In this document: positions 17,780 to 27,529 of the stretch, piece after piece
Layout of the letters: each line of letters starts with the position of its first letter
Numbering within the stretch: position 1 is the stretch's first letter
From: Bacteroidales bacterium
Lineage (GTDB): Bacteria; Bacteroidota; Bacteroidia; Bacteroidales; UBA3824
Assembly (NCBI GenBank): GCA_016293845.1
Contig: JAEDDH010000018.1
Location: 16,593-80,592, forward strand
Length of the DNA: 64,000 nucleotides
Direction: 5' to 3'
Program-made: the position numbers and the translations under genes
Notes under the pieces: model-generated
The model's database searches: none
What the model was told of the DNA's origin: nothing
What the model saw: only the letters and a program-made list of their open reading frames with translations

Positions 17780-18732
17780 TCTTCAAGCACCGACATAAAA
17801 TTGTATCTTACCACCAACAAAAAGAGTATGCCAGCCAACATTATCAGTTTGGCAAAGTTGGATGCAAAATGATACTGCTTTTTTTCTTTCATTGTCAGCA
17901 CTTTGTAAGCCAAAAATATAAGCGGCAATATAAGCATTACTCCAAAATAAATAGCCGAAATAGTATCGCTAAGAAATTTGTGCCAAACCACTATCAAAGC
18001 TGCTATTGTGCAGGCTATTAGCACTACAATAACTATTTTTGAAGCCATTACGCCGATAACCACCGGCACTGTGCTGCGGCCAATTTCGCGGTCGCCATCA
18101 ATATCTTCGATGTCTTTGATTATTTCGCGGTAAATTGTTGTTACAAAAGCAAATATACCAAATGCTCCTGCCCAATAGAACAAAAGGTTGAGGTCGTATT
18201 CTCCCTTGACAATCATTTCATTATCGGTTGCCATCTGTCCCGGAATTTCGTATGCCACAGGCAACAGCGGAATCAATCCCGTAAGCAAAGCCACAATCAC
18301 ATTGCCGAGCAAAAACATTTTTTTGTAGGTAGAGGAATAAAACCACAGCAATCCCGACACAAAGGGAAAGAAAAATGCAAATACCCACACTCCGATACGC
18401 AGCGAAACCATTGCACCAAGTACGCAGGCTATGATATTGAGTCCAAGATGCCAAGCAAGAGCGTTGCCTCGGCTAACATCTGTGCCCACCACCACATTGT
18501 CGGGACGGTTTATCATATCGGATTTTGTGTCGAAATAATCGTTGATAATGTAACCACCCGCGGCTATCATCACCGTGGCGGTTGTTAGAAAAATGAAATC
18601 GAGCACGGTGAAAGTGGGTTCAAGTTCGTAAAGCATAAGTATCGGGCGCACAAGGCACACGTTGATAAGCACTTGCAATAATGCTATCATTAATAGGTTT
18701 TTTACTCTTATAACTTTAAAAAATGCTTTCAT
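17776..18732 (-). CDS. UbiA-family prenyltransferase (geranylgeranylglycerol-phosphate synthase-like)
   Basis: 318 residues, polytopic with about eight to nine membrane spans. The UbiA aspartate motif is clear, GGYIINDYFDTKSDMINRP (NDxxDxxxD), as is a second Asp-rich loop, EIIKDIEDIDGDREIGRST. These bind the prenyl diphosphate through magnesium. Bacteroidetes members are commonly annotated as geranylgeranylglycerol-phosphate geranylgeranyltransferase; the actual acceptor is uncertain. Its start overlaps the end of the DUF2520 gene by 17 bp, so the two are co-translated. Confidence 0.85.
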   Translation of the reverse strand: MKAFFKVIRVKNLLMIALLQVLINVCLVRPILMLYELEPTFTVLDFIFLTTATVMIAAGGYIINDYFDTKSDMINRPDNVVVGTDVSRGNALAWHLGLNIIACVLGAMVSLRIGVWVFAFFFPFVSGLLWFYSSTYKKMFLLGNVIVALLTGLIPLLPVAYEIPGQMATDNEMIVKGEYDLNLLFYWAGAFGIFAFVTTIYREIIKDIEDIDGDREIGRSTVPVVIGVMASKIVIVVLIACTIAALIVVWHKFLSDTISAIYFGVMLILPLIFLAYKVLTMKEKKQYHFASNFAKLIMLAGILFLLVVRYNFMSVLED

Positions 18733-19537
18733 TGTCTTTATTTTTAGGTTCTATACCCGCAATTCCATCGGGATATGTTTTTGAAAACTCTGATATACTT
18801 TCGCTTATGTAACTATATATTTTTTTTAATGTAGGATATTGGTTTAGCATTTCGAGATGATAGTTGAGAATGCGTGTATCGTTTCGCACCGCAGGACCGC
18901 TTTGGCACAGAATAGGGTCGTTTTCTAATGCCTTGCGAATGGTTTCGTGGATAAGTGGTTCAAGAAGTGCAAAACTTACATCTTCCTTAGCCATAAGCAT
19001 TTTTGATGCGGCAATTACATGGTTGGTAAAATTGCAGGCAAACACTGCGCTAAGGTGAAGAATACGTCGTTGCGCCGAGGTCATTTCTCTCACATCGGTA
19101 GAAAGCGAATCGGCTAACATCTTTATTTTTTGTGCTGTAATTTCGTCGCTACTCTCTATCAGCAACGGCACATGAGAAAAGTCTACATTTACGCTTTTTG
19201 AAAAAGTTTGTACTGGGTAAATTACACCGCACTTTTTGAAAAAACGTTTTAGCACATTAATATCAGTAGTGCCGCTTGTATGAAGCACTATGTGATTGGT
19301 TTTGAGTGCAGAAGCGGCAGAGATAATTCCATTGTCAGCAGTAACTATAAAATAAATATCGGCGTATGGAGTAATCTTGCCCAACTCCAATACCGGCACT
19401 ACCGAAAAGCGGTTGCATAGTTCGCGTACGTTGGAGGCTGTGCGTCCATACACGCCTACAACATTGTGTCCAGCCTTTTTCAACGCCGGAACAAGGCTCC
19501 ATGCCACATTCCCTGATCCAAAAATAAAGATGTTCAT
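18716..19537 (-). CDS. Rossmann-like and DUF2520 domain protein (NADP-dependent oxidoreductase-like)
   Basis: 273 residues. The N-terminal dinucleotide fold reads IFIFGSGNVAWSLVPALKKA; the C-terminal helical DUF2520 domain contains ILHLSAVFACNFTNHVIAAS. The architecture resembles ProC/6-phosphogluconate-dehydrogenase-like reductases, but the substrate is unknown. In Bacteroidetes this gene often sits next to a UbiA prenyltransferase, as here. Confidence 0.82.
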   Translation of the reverse strand: MNIFIFGSGNVAWSLVPALKKAGHNVVGVYGRTASNVRELCNRFSVVPVLELGKITPYADIYFIVTADNGIISAASALKTNHIVLHTSGTTDINVLKRFFKKCGVIYPVQTFSKSVNVDFSHVPLLIESSDEITAQKIKMLADSLSTDVREMTSAQRRILHLSAVFACNFTNHVIAASKMLMAKEDVSFALLEPLIHETIRKALENDPILCQSGPAVRNDTRILNYHLEMLNQYPTLKKIYSYISESISEFSKTYPDGIAGIEPKNKDNESIF

Positions 19538-19625
19538 CTTTCTGTAATAAAATATTATGCAAAGATTAGAAAATATTTTTATTTAGCAAGTTTTTTTTGC
19601 AATTTTGCACAAAAAAATTAGAAAA

Positions 19626-20930
19626 ATGCAAACCAACATATTGGCTGTAACGGGAAATCCAGTATTGCACAGCCTAAGTCCTGTGCTTATGAATGGCGCT
19701 ATCAAAGCCAACAACCTACAATACAGATATTTAAGACTACCGGCAAATTCTGCCGAAGAAGCCATAAAGGTATTTAAACTCCTTGAAATGAAGGGAATGA
19801 ACGTTACTGCGCCCTTTAAGCAAGATGTTATTCCTTTTCTCGCTCAATTAACCGACAATGCTAAAAAAGCGGGTGCTGTTAATTGCGTTTATCCAAAAAA
19901 CGGCGTTCTCTGTGGCGACAATACAGATATCACGGGCGTAGAAATATGCTTGAAACGTTATCCCGAATTTCTCAAAGATGGAAAAATGCTTGTTGTGGGT
20001 AGCGGAGGAGCTACTAAGGGAGTGATTATTGCAGGTCAGAATCTTGGTTTAAAGGTAACTGTGGCTGCAAGGAATCAAGAGGCATTAAAAAAATTGCAAG
20101 AACGGTTCGGTGTAATGATAGAACCGTTGCAAAATATTGAAAACCTTATAGTTAATTACAAAATAATAGTTCAGGCATTGCCTTCGGGCGTTAAGGCTTT
20201 TGATCCCGAATTATTGACAAAAGATTGCTTGATTTTGGATGCTAACTACAAGGATTCGATTTTTGAGCCTTTTATTAATAAAATTGGATTTAAGTTTCTG
20301 TCTGGTAAAGATTGGCTTGTAAATCAGGCTGTTCCGGCTTTTGAAACTTTCACAGGAAGCTCCACTTCTGCCGACACTATGTATCAGGCTTTGCAAAACT
20401 ACACCTTTAAATATAGTAAACGAATTGCCCTAACAGGTTTTATGGGTGTGGGCAAAACCACTTCGGGAAAAATTCTCGCAAAACTCACCGGCTACCGTTT
20501 TGTAGATATGGACGATGAGATTGAGGCTCAGGAAGGTATGAAAATTACCGAAATTTTCAAGACCAAAGGTGAAGATTATTTCAGAAAAATAGAAACCGAC
20601 ATGCTCCGTCGCTATGCCGGCGAGCAAAATATAATACTCTCGTGCGGAGGCGGCACAGTAAAAAATGCCGTTAACCAAGAGATATTACGAAACGATTTTG
20701 TAACAATATGGCTCTATGCCACAGCGCGTTACTGCATAGATGGATTGGATATTTCAAACCGTCCGCTGTTGCAGTGCGACAACCCTCTCAAAGCCGCCGA
20801 AACAATGCTTTCGGAGCGAATACCATTCTACGCTTCGTGCGCTTACGCCGTGGTGTGCGTAGAACATTTAAAAACAGAACAAATTGCTCAAAAGGTTTAT
20901 GAACAAATTAGTAGAACATTCGGAATATAA
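19626..20930 (+). CDS. aroE-aroK: Bifunctional shikimate dehydrogenase / shikimate kinase (AroE-AroK fusion)
   Basis: 434 residues covering two successive shikimate-pathway steps. The first half (about 1-255) is AroE: SLSP substrate motif near residue 18, NVTAPFK with the catalytic Lys, GDNTD, and nucleotide-binding VVGSGGATKGVI. The second half (about 262-434) is AroK: Walker A GFMGVGKTTSGK, DMDDEIE for magnesium and shikimate, CGGGTV, and SNRPLL. Both sets of active-site residues appear intact. I chose the ATG at 19626; upstream in-frame TTG codons add only a Lys-rich stub. It overlaps aroA by 32 bp. Confidence 0.93.
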   Translation: MQTNILAVTGNPVLHSLSPVLMNGAIKANNLQYRYLRLPANSAEEAIKVFKLLEMKGMNVTAPFKQDVIPFLAQLTDNAKKAGAVNCVYPKNGVLCGDNTDITGVEICLKRYPEFLKDGKMLVVGSGGATKGVIIAGQNLGLKVTVAARNQEALKKLQERFGVMIEPLQNIENLIVNYKIIVQALPSGVKAFDPELLTKDCLILDANYKDSIFEPFINKIGFKFLSGKDWLVNQAVPAFETFTGSSTSADTMYQALQNYTFKYSKRIALTGFMGVGKTTSGKILAKLTGYRFVDMDDEIEAQEGMKITEIFKTKGEDYFRKIETDMLRRYAGEQNIILSCGGGTVKNAVNQEILRNDFVTIWLYATARYCIDGLDISNRPLLQCDNPLKAAETMLSERIPFYASCAYAVVCVEHLKTEQIAQKVYEQISRTFGI

Positions 20931-22137
20931 CGCGGATTTCACCATCCCGTCGTCAAAAAGCTATATGCAACGTGCTGTGGCATTGGCAATTCTCGCTGAT
21001 GGCAAAACTGTGTTGCACAATCCCGATTTTAGCAACGATTCACTTGCTATAATCGAAATAGCCCGCAAACTTGGTTGCAGCGTGCAAAACAGCACCGACC
21101 GTGTAGAAATCAAAACATTTAACACCATTACCGAAACCAATCTTTCGGTAGGCGAGGCGGGCTTGGGGCTCAGGCTTTTTACGCCGGTGTGCTGCCTTTT
21201 TGGAACTAATATCATCATTGGAGGCTACGGCACATTGCTCAAACGTCCTATGCTTATGATGGAAAAACCGCTTGCCGACCTTGGCGCAAAGGTGAAAACT
21301 ACCAACGGATATATTCCAATCACAATTTCGGGTAAACTCACTGGCGGTGAAACCGAAATTGACGGTAGCGAAAGTTCGCAGTTTCTTACTGGTTTGCTAA
21401 CTGCCTTACCCTTAGCCGAAAAAGATTCTATCATTCGTGTAAAAAATCTCAAAAGTACGCCATACGTAGATATGACTTTGGATATTATCAAACGTTTTGG
21501 CGGCGAAATCACCAACTATAACTATCAGACATTCGGCATCAAGGGTGGACAAAAATATCACGGCACCAACTATACCGTTGAGGGCGATTGGAGCAGTGCT
21601 TCGGGTCATTTTGTTGCAGGTGCAACTGCTGGAAGCGCAACTATTTATGGTCTAAATCCCGCTTCGCTTCAAGCCGACAAAGCCATTATCAATGTGTTGA
21701 TGAACTGCGGCGCACATATCGAAATCGACACTGAAAAAGTTGTGGTAAAAAAACGTGAGTTGAATGCATTCCGTTTCGACGCCACCGATAGTCCCGACCT
21801 TTTCCCCGTGCTTGCAAGTCTCGCCGCTCAATGCAATGGTGTATCTATTATAAAAGGTGTAACCCGCCTTGCTCACAAAGAAAGCAACCGCGCACTTGCT
21901 ATTCAAGAAGAATTTGGCAAGTTGGGCATCAACATACAGTTAGATAGCGATAATATGCTTATCACCGGCGGAAAAATCTCCGGTGGAAGAGTTTCGAGTC
22001 ACAAAGACCACCGTATGGCAATGGCGCTGGCTATTGCAGGTCTTAATGCTATTAATCCTGTGCAAATAGATGATGCCGACGCTGTAAGCAAATCGTACCC
22101 AAAATTTTGGGACCATTTTTATATGTCGCTTAAATAA
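20899..22137 (+). CDS. aroA: 3-phosphoshikimate 1-carboxyvinyltransferase (EPSP synthase)
   Basis: It transfers enolpyruvate from phosphoenolpyruvate to shikimate 3-phosphate. 412 residues from the ATG at 20899. Typical motifs: PSSKSYMQRA (phosphate binding), GEAGLGLRLFTPV (degenerate LxxGNAGTxxR region), ESSQFLTGLLTALP, DATDSPDLFPVLASLAA, and DHRMAMALAIAGL near the end. The NAGTxxR loop reads EAGLGLRL, matching a divergent Bacteroidetes form. Its start lies inside the end of the aroE-aroK gene and its stop shares one base with the mrdA start (TAATG). Confidence 0.93.
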   Translation: MNKLVEHSEYNADFTIPSSKSYMQRAVALAILADGKTVLHNPDFSNDSLAIIEIARKLGCSVQNSTDRVEIKTFNTITETNLSVGEAGLGLRLFTPVCCLFGTNIIIGGYGTLLKRPMLMMEKPLADLGAKVKTTNGYIPITISGKLTGGETEIDGSESSQFLTGLLTALPLAEKDSIIRVKNLKSTPYVDMTLDIIKRFGGEITNYNYQTFGIKGGQKYHGTNYTVEGDWSSASGHFVAGATAGSATIYGLNPASLQADKAIINVLMNCGAHIEIDTEKVVVKKRELNAFRFDATDSPDLFPVLASLAAQCNGVSIIKGVTRLAHKESNRALAIQEEFGKLGINIQLDSDNMLITGGKISGGRVSSHKDHRMAMALAIAGLNAINPVQIDDADAVSKSYPKFWDHFYMSLK

Positions 22138-23999
22138 TGAAACAGTACAACTCACATAAGATATATAATATCAGCCTGATATTCATTATTATAATGCTGA
22201 CCTACGTGGTAAAGTTGTTCTGCATTCAAGTTTTGGATTCGCAGTACAAAATGTCGGCAGAAAGTAATGTGTTTAGGCGTGTGGTAGACTATCCAGCTCG
22301 TGGATTGGTGTTTGATCGTAACGATAAGTTGTTGGTTTACAACGAATCAAGTTACGACCTTGTGGCTGTGCCAAACAAAGTTCCGCCGTTCGACACCGTT
22401 GACCTCTGCAATATTCTTGGTATATCGGTTGAGGCGTTCAAGGCTGAGTTTCAAAAGGCTGTAAAATATGCACCATACAAGGAAAGTGTTATTCATAAGC
22501 AGATTACAAAGCAACGATATTCTTATCTTCAAGAAAAAATGTACAAGTTTATCGGGTTTGACGTTCAAGAGCGTACCGCTCGACGCTACGAGTACAACGG
22601 TGCAGCGCATGTTCTCGGTTATGTGCGCGAGGCCGACCAAAAATTTATCGAGGCTAATCCTTACTACAAACCCGGCGACTATATCGGCGTGGCTGGTATC
22701 GAAAAATCTTACGAAGAGGTTCTACGCGGCAAAAAGGGTCAAAAGATCTATGTGGTTGACGTAAGAAACCGTATTCAAGGTAGTTACATGAATGGTAAAA
22801 ACGACACCGCTGCCGTTGTGGGCAAAAACATAACTTCTACTCTCGACATCGATTTGCAAATGTATGGCGAGGAACTTATGCGCAACAAAATTGGTAGCAT
22901 TGTGGCAATTGAACCCGAAACTGGCGAAATTCTTGCTCTTGTAAGTTCGCCTGGATACGATCCAAACCTTTTGGTAGGTAGCGATTTGGCGATAAATTAT
23001 CCTAAGCTGCTGCGCGAAAACTTTACACCTATGTTTAACCGCGCTATTATGGCGTGCTATCCTCCGGGTTCTACTTTTAAGCCCATCAACGCTCTTGTGG
23101 GATTGCAAGAAGGCATTATTACACCAAGTTCGGCTTTCCCGTGTAATGGCGGTTTTAGCATTGGTAGTCACGTGGTTAAGTGCCACCATGCTGGAAGTCT
23201 CGACCTTGTACCCGCTATTCAGCACTCGTGCAATGCATATTTCTGTTACGAGTTTACCAAAATTATTGGCGACAAAAAATACCGCCGTGCCGACAGTGCG
23301 TATTCCAATTGGCGTCGCAGAGTTCAAAGCTTTGGACTTGGCGTAAAACTCGGTAGCGACCTTTCGCAAGAAAATAAAGGAATCATCTACACCAAAGATT
23401 ATTACAACAAGTTTTATGGCGAAGGGCATTGGAGCGCGTTTACAATCATTTCGCTCTCTATTGGTCAGGGTGAGTTGAGCTTTACGCCTTTGCAGATTTG
23501 CAATGCCTGCGCCACCATTGCTAACCGTGGATATTATGTTATTCCGCACATTGTTAAGCACATCGAAGGTCAAGACACCATTGCCCACCGACTTACCGAA
23601 CATCAAAACACTGGCATCGACCCCCGACATTTTGAACCCGTAATCCAAGGTATGCGTGCGGTGTGCGAATATGGTACAGGACGTTCTGCACAGGTTCCCG
23701 GTATAGCAGTTTGTGGCAAAACAGGTACTGCCCAAAACCCTCACGGCAAAGACCACTCGATTTTTGAGGCGTTTGCACCTATGGAAAATCCTAAAATTGC
23801 AGTTGCCGTTTACGTGGAAAATGGCGGATACGGAGCCACTTACGCCGCACCGATAGCTGGACTTATGATAGAAAAATATCTCAAAGGCGAGGTTTCTCGC
23901 AAAGACGTAGAAAAGCGTATGCTCAATGCCGACCTCATTGGTCCGCTTTTGCAAAATATGAAACAAGACTCAATTAAAGCAGCAGCCAAAAAACTATGA
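22137..23999 (+). CDS. mrdA: Penicillin-binding protein 2 (elongasome transpeptidase)
   Basis: It cross-links peptidoglycan during rod elongation together with RodA. 620 residues: an N-terminal membrane anchor (about 10-30), the non-catalytic dimerisation region with PARGLVFDRND, and the transpeptidase domain with PPGSTFKPIN (nucleophile Ser312, Lys315), HSCNAYF (SxN) and CGKTGTAQ (KTG box). It is translationally coupled to aroA upstream and rodA downstream (ATGA overlap), which places it in a shikimate/cell-wall operon. Confidence 0.95.
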   Translation: MKQYNSHKIYNISLIFIIIMLTYVVKLFCIQVLDSQYKMSAESNVFRRVVDYPARGLVFDRNDKLLVYNESSYDLVAVPNKVPPFDTVDLCNILGISVEAFKAEFQKAVKYAPYKESVIHKQITKQRYSYLQEKMYKFIGFDVQERTARRYEYNGAAHVLGYVREADQKFIEANPYYKPGDYIGVAGIEKSYEEVLRGKKGQKIYVVDVRNRIQGSYMNGKNDTAAVVGKNITSTLDIDLQMYGEELMRNKIGSIVAIEPETGEILALVSSPGYDPNLLVGSDLAINYPKLLRENFTPMFNRAIMACYPPGSTFKPINALVGLQEGIITPSSAFPCNGGFSIGSHVVKCHHAGSLDLVPAIQHSCNAYFCYEFTKIIGDKKYRRADSAYSNWRRRVQSFGLGVKLGSDLSQENKGIIYTKDYYNKFYGEGHWSAFTIISLSIGQGELSFTPLQICNACATIANRGYYVIPHIVKHIEGQDTIAHRLTEHQNTGIDPRHFEPVIQGMRAVCEYGTGRSAQVPGIAVCGKTGTAQNPHGKDHSIFEAFAPMENPKIAVAVYVENGGYGATYAAPIAGLMIEKYLKGEVSRKDVEKRMLNADLIGPLLQNMKQDSIKAAAKKL

Positions 24000-25441
24000 A
24001 ACACAGAGGCGGAAACATATTTTTATCAATTGATTGGGTAACGGTGTTGATTTACACCGTGTTGGTAATTCTTGGGTGGATTAATATCTATTCGGCAGTT
24101 TACGACGAAAGCCACAGCAGCATACTCTCAATGTCGCAACGATATGGCAAGCAGCTTGTGTGGATTGGTATTGCATACGCAATTATTACAATTGTAATGG
24201 CATTTCAGGCAAGGGCGTACTCTATTTTTGCATATATAGTATACGGATTGTTTATTATAGCATTAGTATTGGTGTTGATAATAGGCACCAAAACCAATGG
24301 CGCACGCTCGTGGTTTGTGATTACAGATTCTATTAAATTTCAGCCAGCCGAATTTGCCAAGTTTGCCACTGCGCTTGCTATTGCCAAGATAATGAGTAGT
24401 TTCGACTTCGACATTTCGCGGCTTACCTTTCCGTGTATCAAAAATATGCTCAAAATTGTAGCCATAATTCTATTGCCAGCGGGATTGATTCTTTTGCAGC
24501 CCGACATGGGTTCGGTGCTTGTGTATGCAAGTATGATTTTTGTGATGTATCGCGAAGGCTTGCCAGGATATTTTCTCGGCTTAATAGTATTGGTAATTGC
24601 AGTATTTATCTCCACATTGCTCTATCCGCTCACCGTGGTGATAACGGGCTTGTTGATATTGGCAGAGTTGGGCTATTTCCTTTATCGTCAGCGAATTGTA
24701 GAAACTGCAATTAGCACAGGTGTACTTGTAGTGCTTTTTGGCATAATGTGGGTAACCAACCATTTTATCATGCACGATAAGTTTCCATTAGATAGAATTT
24801 TACTTGTTTCGGCATTAGTATGGTCGGCATTTTGCCTTGGTTTTGCCTACGTAAAAAAGAATTGGGCTGTGGCTGTAACAATCTTTATATTAATGGGTTC
24901 GTTGATAATGATGTTTTCGGTAGATTACATTTTTCACAACATAATGACCCAACACCAGCAAACACTTATCAACGTTTTTCTTGGTGTAGAAATCGACCCT
25001 CAGGGAACAGGTTACAACGTAGAACAGAGCAAGATAGCCATCGGTTCGGGTGGTCTCACTGGCAAAGGATTTTTGGAAGGTACGCAAACCAAATTTAACT
25101 TTGTGCCCGAGCAAGCCACCGACTTTATATTCTGCACCGTGGGCGAAGAATGGGGTTTTGTGGGTACAATAATTATTATTGCATTGTTTTTAACGCTGAT
25201 AATCAGAATAATGTGGCTTGCCGAACAGCAACGGTCGGCATTTTCGCGCATTTATGGATATTGTGTGGCATCGATTTTATTCCTTCATCTTGCCATCAAC
25301 GTGGGCATGACTATTGGAATGGTTCCGGTGATAGGTATTCCTCTGCCGTTTTTTAGTTATGGTGGCAGTTCGCTGTGGTCGTTTACAATATTGCTGTTTA
25401 TTTTTATAAGGTTGGATGCGTCGAGAGATGAGCAGTTGTAG
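23996..25441 (+). CDS. rodA: RodA, SEDS-family peptidoglycan glycosyltransferase
   Basis: It polymerises lipid II into glycan strands in partnership with PBP2. 481 residues, longer than the usual 370-420; the extra length lies in a central hydrophobic insertion (about 190-300) also present in other Bacteroidetes RodA proteins. SEDS features include LILLQPDMGSVLVY, GTGYNVEQSKIAIGSGGLTG and the C-terminal GIPLPFFSYGGSS. It overlaps mrdA by 4 bp. The convergent nadD gene ends 3 bp away, with no room for a dedicated terminator. Confidence 0.94.
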   Translation: MKHRGGNIFLSIDWVTVLIYTVLVILGWINIYSAVYDESHSSILSMSQRYGKQLVWIGIAYAIITIVMAFQARAYSIFAYIVYGLFIIALVLVLIIGTKTNGARSWFVITDSIKFQPAEFAKFATALAIAKIMSSFDFDISRLTFPCIKNMLKIVAIILLPAGLILLQPDMGSVLVYASMIFVMYREGLPGYFLGLIVLVIAVFISTLLYPLTVVITGLLILAELGYFLYRQRIVETAISTGVLVVLFGIMWVTNHFIMHDKFPLDRILLVSALVWSAFCLGFAYVKKNWAVAVTIFILMGSLIMMFSVDYIFHNIMTQHQQTLINVFLGVEIDPQGTGYNVEQSKIAIGSGGLTGKGFLEGTQTKFNFVPEQATDFIFCTVGEEWGFVGTIIIIALFLTLIIRIMWLAEQQRSAFSRIYGYCVASILFLHLAINVGMTIGMVPVIGIPLPFFSYGGSSLWSFTILLFIFIRLDASRDEQL

Positions 25442-25444
25442 AGG

Positions 25445-26020
25445 TTATCTCTTATAAAAATTCATCTCGTCGACATATTCCCAAACTTTTTGGGGCATAT
25501 AAAAACGCATATCTTTGCGAGCGGCGATAGATTCGCGGATAAAAGTACTCGAAATTTCTATAATTGGAGTTTCCACTATCTCTACATTAGGATGATTTGC
25601 CAATTCTCCCACAGCACAATCTTTGCGCGGAAAAACAATAATATGATAATTGGCAAGTATTTGGTCGGCGTTTTTCCATCGGGGAAAATTTGCCACATTA
25701 TCGCTACCCATTATTAGGTAAAACTCGCGTTTGGGATATTTTTCGCTCAGATAAGTAAGTGTGTCGATAGTGTACGATGGTTTTGGCATGTTAAACTCCA
25801 CATCGCATGCGCGAAATTTGTCAAAACCATCTATTGCCCTGTGCACAAGTTCTAAACGCTGATAGTCGGGCAAGAGCGAAAGTTTTTGTTTAAAAGGATT
25901 TTGCGGACTAACTACAAACCACAACTCGCTGATGCCGCCATACTCCACAAGGTAGTTGGCAAGCATCAGATGTCCGTTGTGTATCGGGTTAAACGACCCG
26001 AAATATAGTCCTGTCTTCAT
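25445..26020 (-). CDS. nadD: Nicotinate-nucleotide adenylyltransferase
   Basis: It adenylates nicotinate mononucleotide in NAD synthesis. 191 residues. The nucleotidyltransferase signature GSFNPIHNGHLMLA lies at residues 8-21, and the C-terminal motif IIEISSTFIRESIAA (ISSTxIR) is present. The gene lies 6 bp downstream of the exported SPOR-like protein gene and probably shares its transcript. Confidence 0.93.
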   Translation of the reverse strand: MKTGLYFGSFNPIHNGHLMLANYLVEYGGISELWFVVSPQNPFKQKLSLLPDYQRLELVHRAIDGFDKFRACDVEFNMPKPSYTIDTLTYLSEKYPKREFYLIMGSDNVANFPRWKNADQILANYHIIVFPRKDCAVGELANHPNVEIVETPIIEISSTFIRESIAARKDMRFYMPQKVWEYVDEMNFYKR

Positions 26021-26026
26021 GTATTT

Positions 26027-26674
26027 CTACTCGTTTTGGCGGTAGATAGATTTTGCTTTCTCAGCCCAGATGTTGCCGTCAACTGCGATGCCGAGTTTTT
26101 CGTCTTCGTAGTTGGCAAAAGGTCCAATCGAAAGGAGCTTAAATGAAATACCCTCAAAGAGAGCGTCTTTAAATTGCTCGTAACTTCCCGACGAAACGGC
26201 TGCGGGGCTGTGCGAAAATTCGTATGCGCCAATACGTTTTAATTCGTTGAACGATACTTGAAACCAGAATAATTCGCGGGGACTTGGACCTGCGGGCACT
26301 CCAGTAACTTTTTCTTTAGTTTTTTTGTAATAGATGGTTGCGTTTTCGGCTTGCTGCTTGCAAGGGAAGGGACCGATTACAATTTGACGTCTGCCCACGC
26401 CTTTCCAAATAGCTTTTTCAAATACTTTTTTAGAGCCGGACATAATTTTTGATGCACCGGATCGTATTTCGATGTCGCGTTTTTTGGCATCTAACCTTAT
26501 GCCTATCGAAAACCAGTAAAGAATTTCGGGGTCGCCATCGTCGGTAATGTCAACGGGCGATGAAGGGGTAGTAGGCACGCCTTCTTTTTCGAGTATGCCG
26601 CCTTTGGCTGATGCATTGAAACATAAAGCAGTTAATACCGCCGTAAGAACCATTAGTAATGTTATTTTTTTCAT
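26027..26674 (-). CDS. Exported protein, possibly SPOR-like, unknown function
   Basis: 215 residues with a signal peptide (MKKITLLMVLTAVLTALCFN...ASA). The mature part appears to hold two similar halves: each starts with a YWFSIGIR / FWFQVSFN strand, continues with a Gly/Ala-rich helix, and ends with a strand of the form (L/I)(S/V)IGPFxxxxxA (IVIGPFPCKQQAE and LSIGPFANYEDE). The repeated GPF turn is reminiscent of SPOR peptidoglycan-binding domains, but similarity is weak. A -7 box lies 65 bp upstream. Confidence 0.65.
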   Translation of the reverse strand: MKKITLLMVLTAVLTALCFNASAKGGILEKEGVPTTPSSPVDITDDGDPEILYWFSIGIRLDAKKRDIEIRSGASKIMSGSKKVFEKAIWKGVGRRQIVIGPFPCKQQAENATIYYKKTKEKVTGVPAGPSPRELFWFQVSFNELKRIGAYEFSHSPAAVSSGSYEQFKDALFEGISFKLLSIGPFANYEDEKLGIAVDGNIWAEKAKSIYRQNE

Positions 26675-26738
26675 AGCGTTGTATTTTTCGTTGTTAACGA
26701 TGTTGTAAAAACAAATTTTATACCATATAATCGGCTTA

Positions 26739-26746
26739 CAAAGTTA
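26739..26746 (-). promoter_or_regulatory. -7 promoter box for the exported protein-nadD pair
   Basis: The minus strand reads TAACTTTG (TAnnTTTG), 65 bp upstream of the ATG at 26674. Confidence 0.4.
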
Positions 26747-26791
26747 CCAAAAATTTTTGTCTTTTTTAGTAACTTGTAATAAAATTATTCA

Positions 26792-26799
26792 TATATTTG
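26792..26799 (+). promoter_or_regulatory. -7 promoter box for the lipoprotein at 26832
   Basis: TATATTTG, an exact TAnnTTTG match 32 bp upstream of the ATG. A TTG at 26774-26776 is nearer than the usual 19-bp spacing. Confidence 0.5.
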
Positions 26800-26831
26800 C
26801 TTTGTTAATCAAAACTCAAAAACACTGAAAG

Positions 26832-27503
26832 ATGAAAAAACTTATTTATGCGGCAATGGTGACCGCCTTATTAGGAGCTACATCGTGCGTTCCTACCACC
26901 AACAACAATAATAAGCCCAACGGCAAGGAAACCGAAATTACGGACAATACCACCGACGACAATTCTAAGCCCGACGATAAGGAGCAGCCCGCTCCCGACA
27001 ACAAAGATGGCAAAGACAACAAGGACGACAAATCTAAAAAAGACGACCCAAAAGACGACAACACGTTCAAGTCGGCTGAAGGTAGATTCTCGATCAATTT
27101 CCCCGAACCTCCTGCCGGACCCGATAAAAGGACCATTAATACCAAAGCAGGCACTATCGAGCATGTTCAATATGCTTGTTCTAAGGGTGACAAAGCAAGT
27201 TTTTTGGTAAGTTATGAAGACTATCCTGATGGTGCTATTACCGATGCCAACGTGGAGGAAAAACTTAAAACTTTAGCAGAGTCATTTATGAAGAATATTG
27301 GTAGTAAAATTGACAAATCTTCTTCTGAACGTTTAAATGGCAATAAAGGTCTCTCATTTTCGGGTAAACGCGACAAACTCACAATTAATATGCGTTCTTA
27401 TTTTGTAGGCAAACGCTATTATGTAATAGGTACAATTGCCGAAGAATCTGAAATTTCTACCAAAGAGAGCAACAAGTTTATCAACTCTTTTAAAATTAAG
27501 TAA
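26832..27503 (+). CDS. Hypothetical lipoprotein with acidic low-complexity linker
   Basis: 223 residues. A lipobox is seen in ALLGATSC (Cys near residue 19). A long Asp/Lys/Asn-rich linker (about 25-78) follows, then a compact folded domain from FKSAEGRFSINFPEPP to the end, with mixed alpha/beta character resembling small PsbP-like or DUF1795-like lipoprotein domains. Not confidently assignable. It is monocistronic: its own -7 box upstream and a strong terminator 27 bp after the stop. Confidence 0.72.
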   Translation: MKKLIYAAMVTALLGATSCVPTTNNNNKPNGKETEITDNTTDDNSKPDDKEQPAPDNKDGKDNKDDKSKKDDPKDDNTFKSAEGRFSINFPEPPAGPDKRTINTKAGTIEHVQYACSKGDKASFLVSYEDYPDGAITDANVEEKLKTLAESFMKNIGSKIDKSSSERLNGNKGLSFSGKRDKLTINMRSYFVGKRYYVIGTIAEESEISTKESNKFINSFKIK

Positions 27504-27529
27504 ATAGTTTTCCCATACTTTATTATTCA

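Noticed and set aside
22722..23966. A 414-codon open frame on the minus strand inside mrdA
   Set aside because: It is antisense to a protein with all PBP2 motifs, has no domain features, and is explained by the codon bias of the sense gene.
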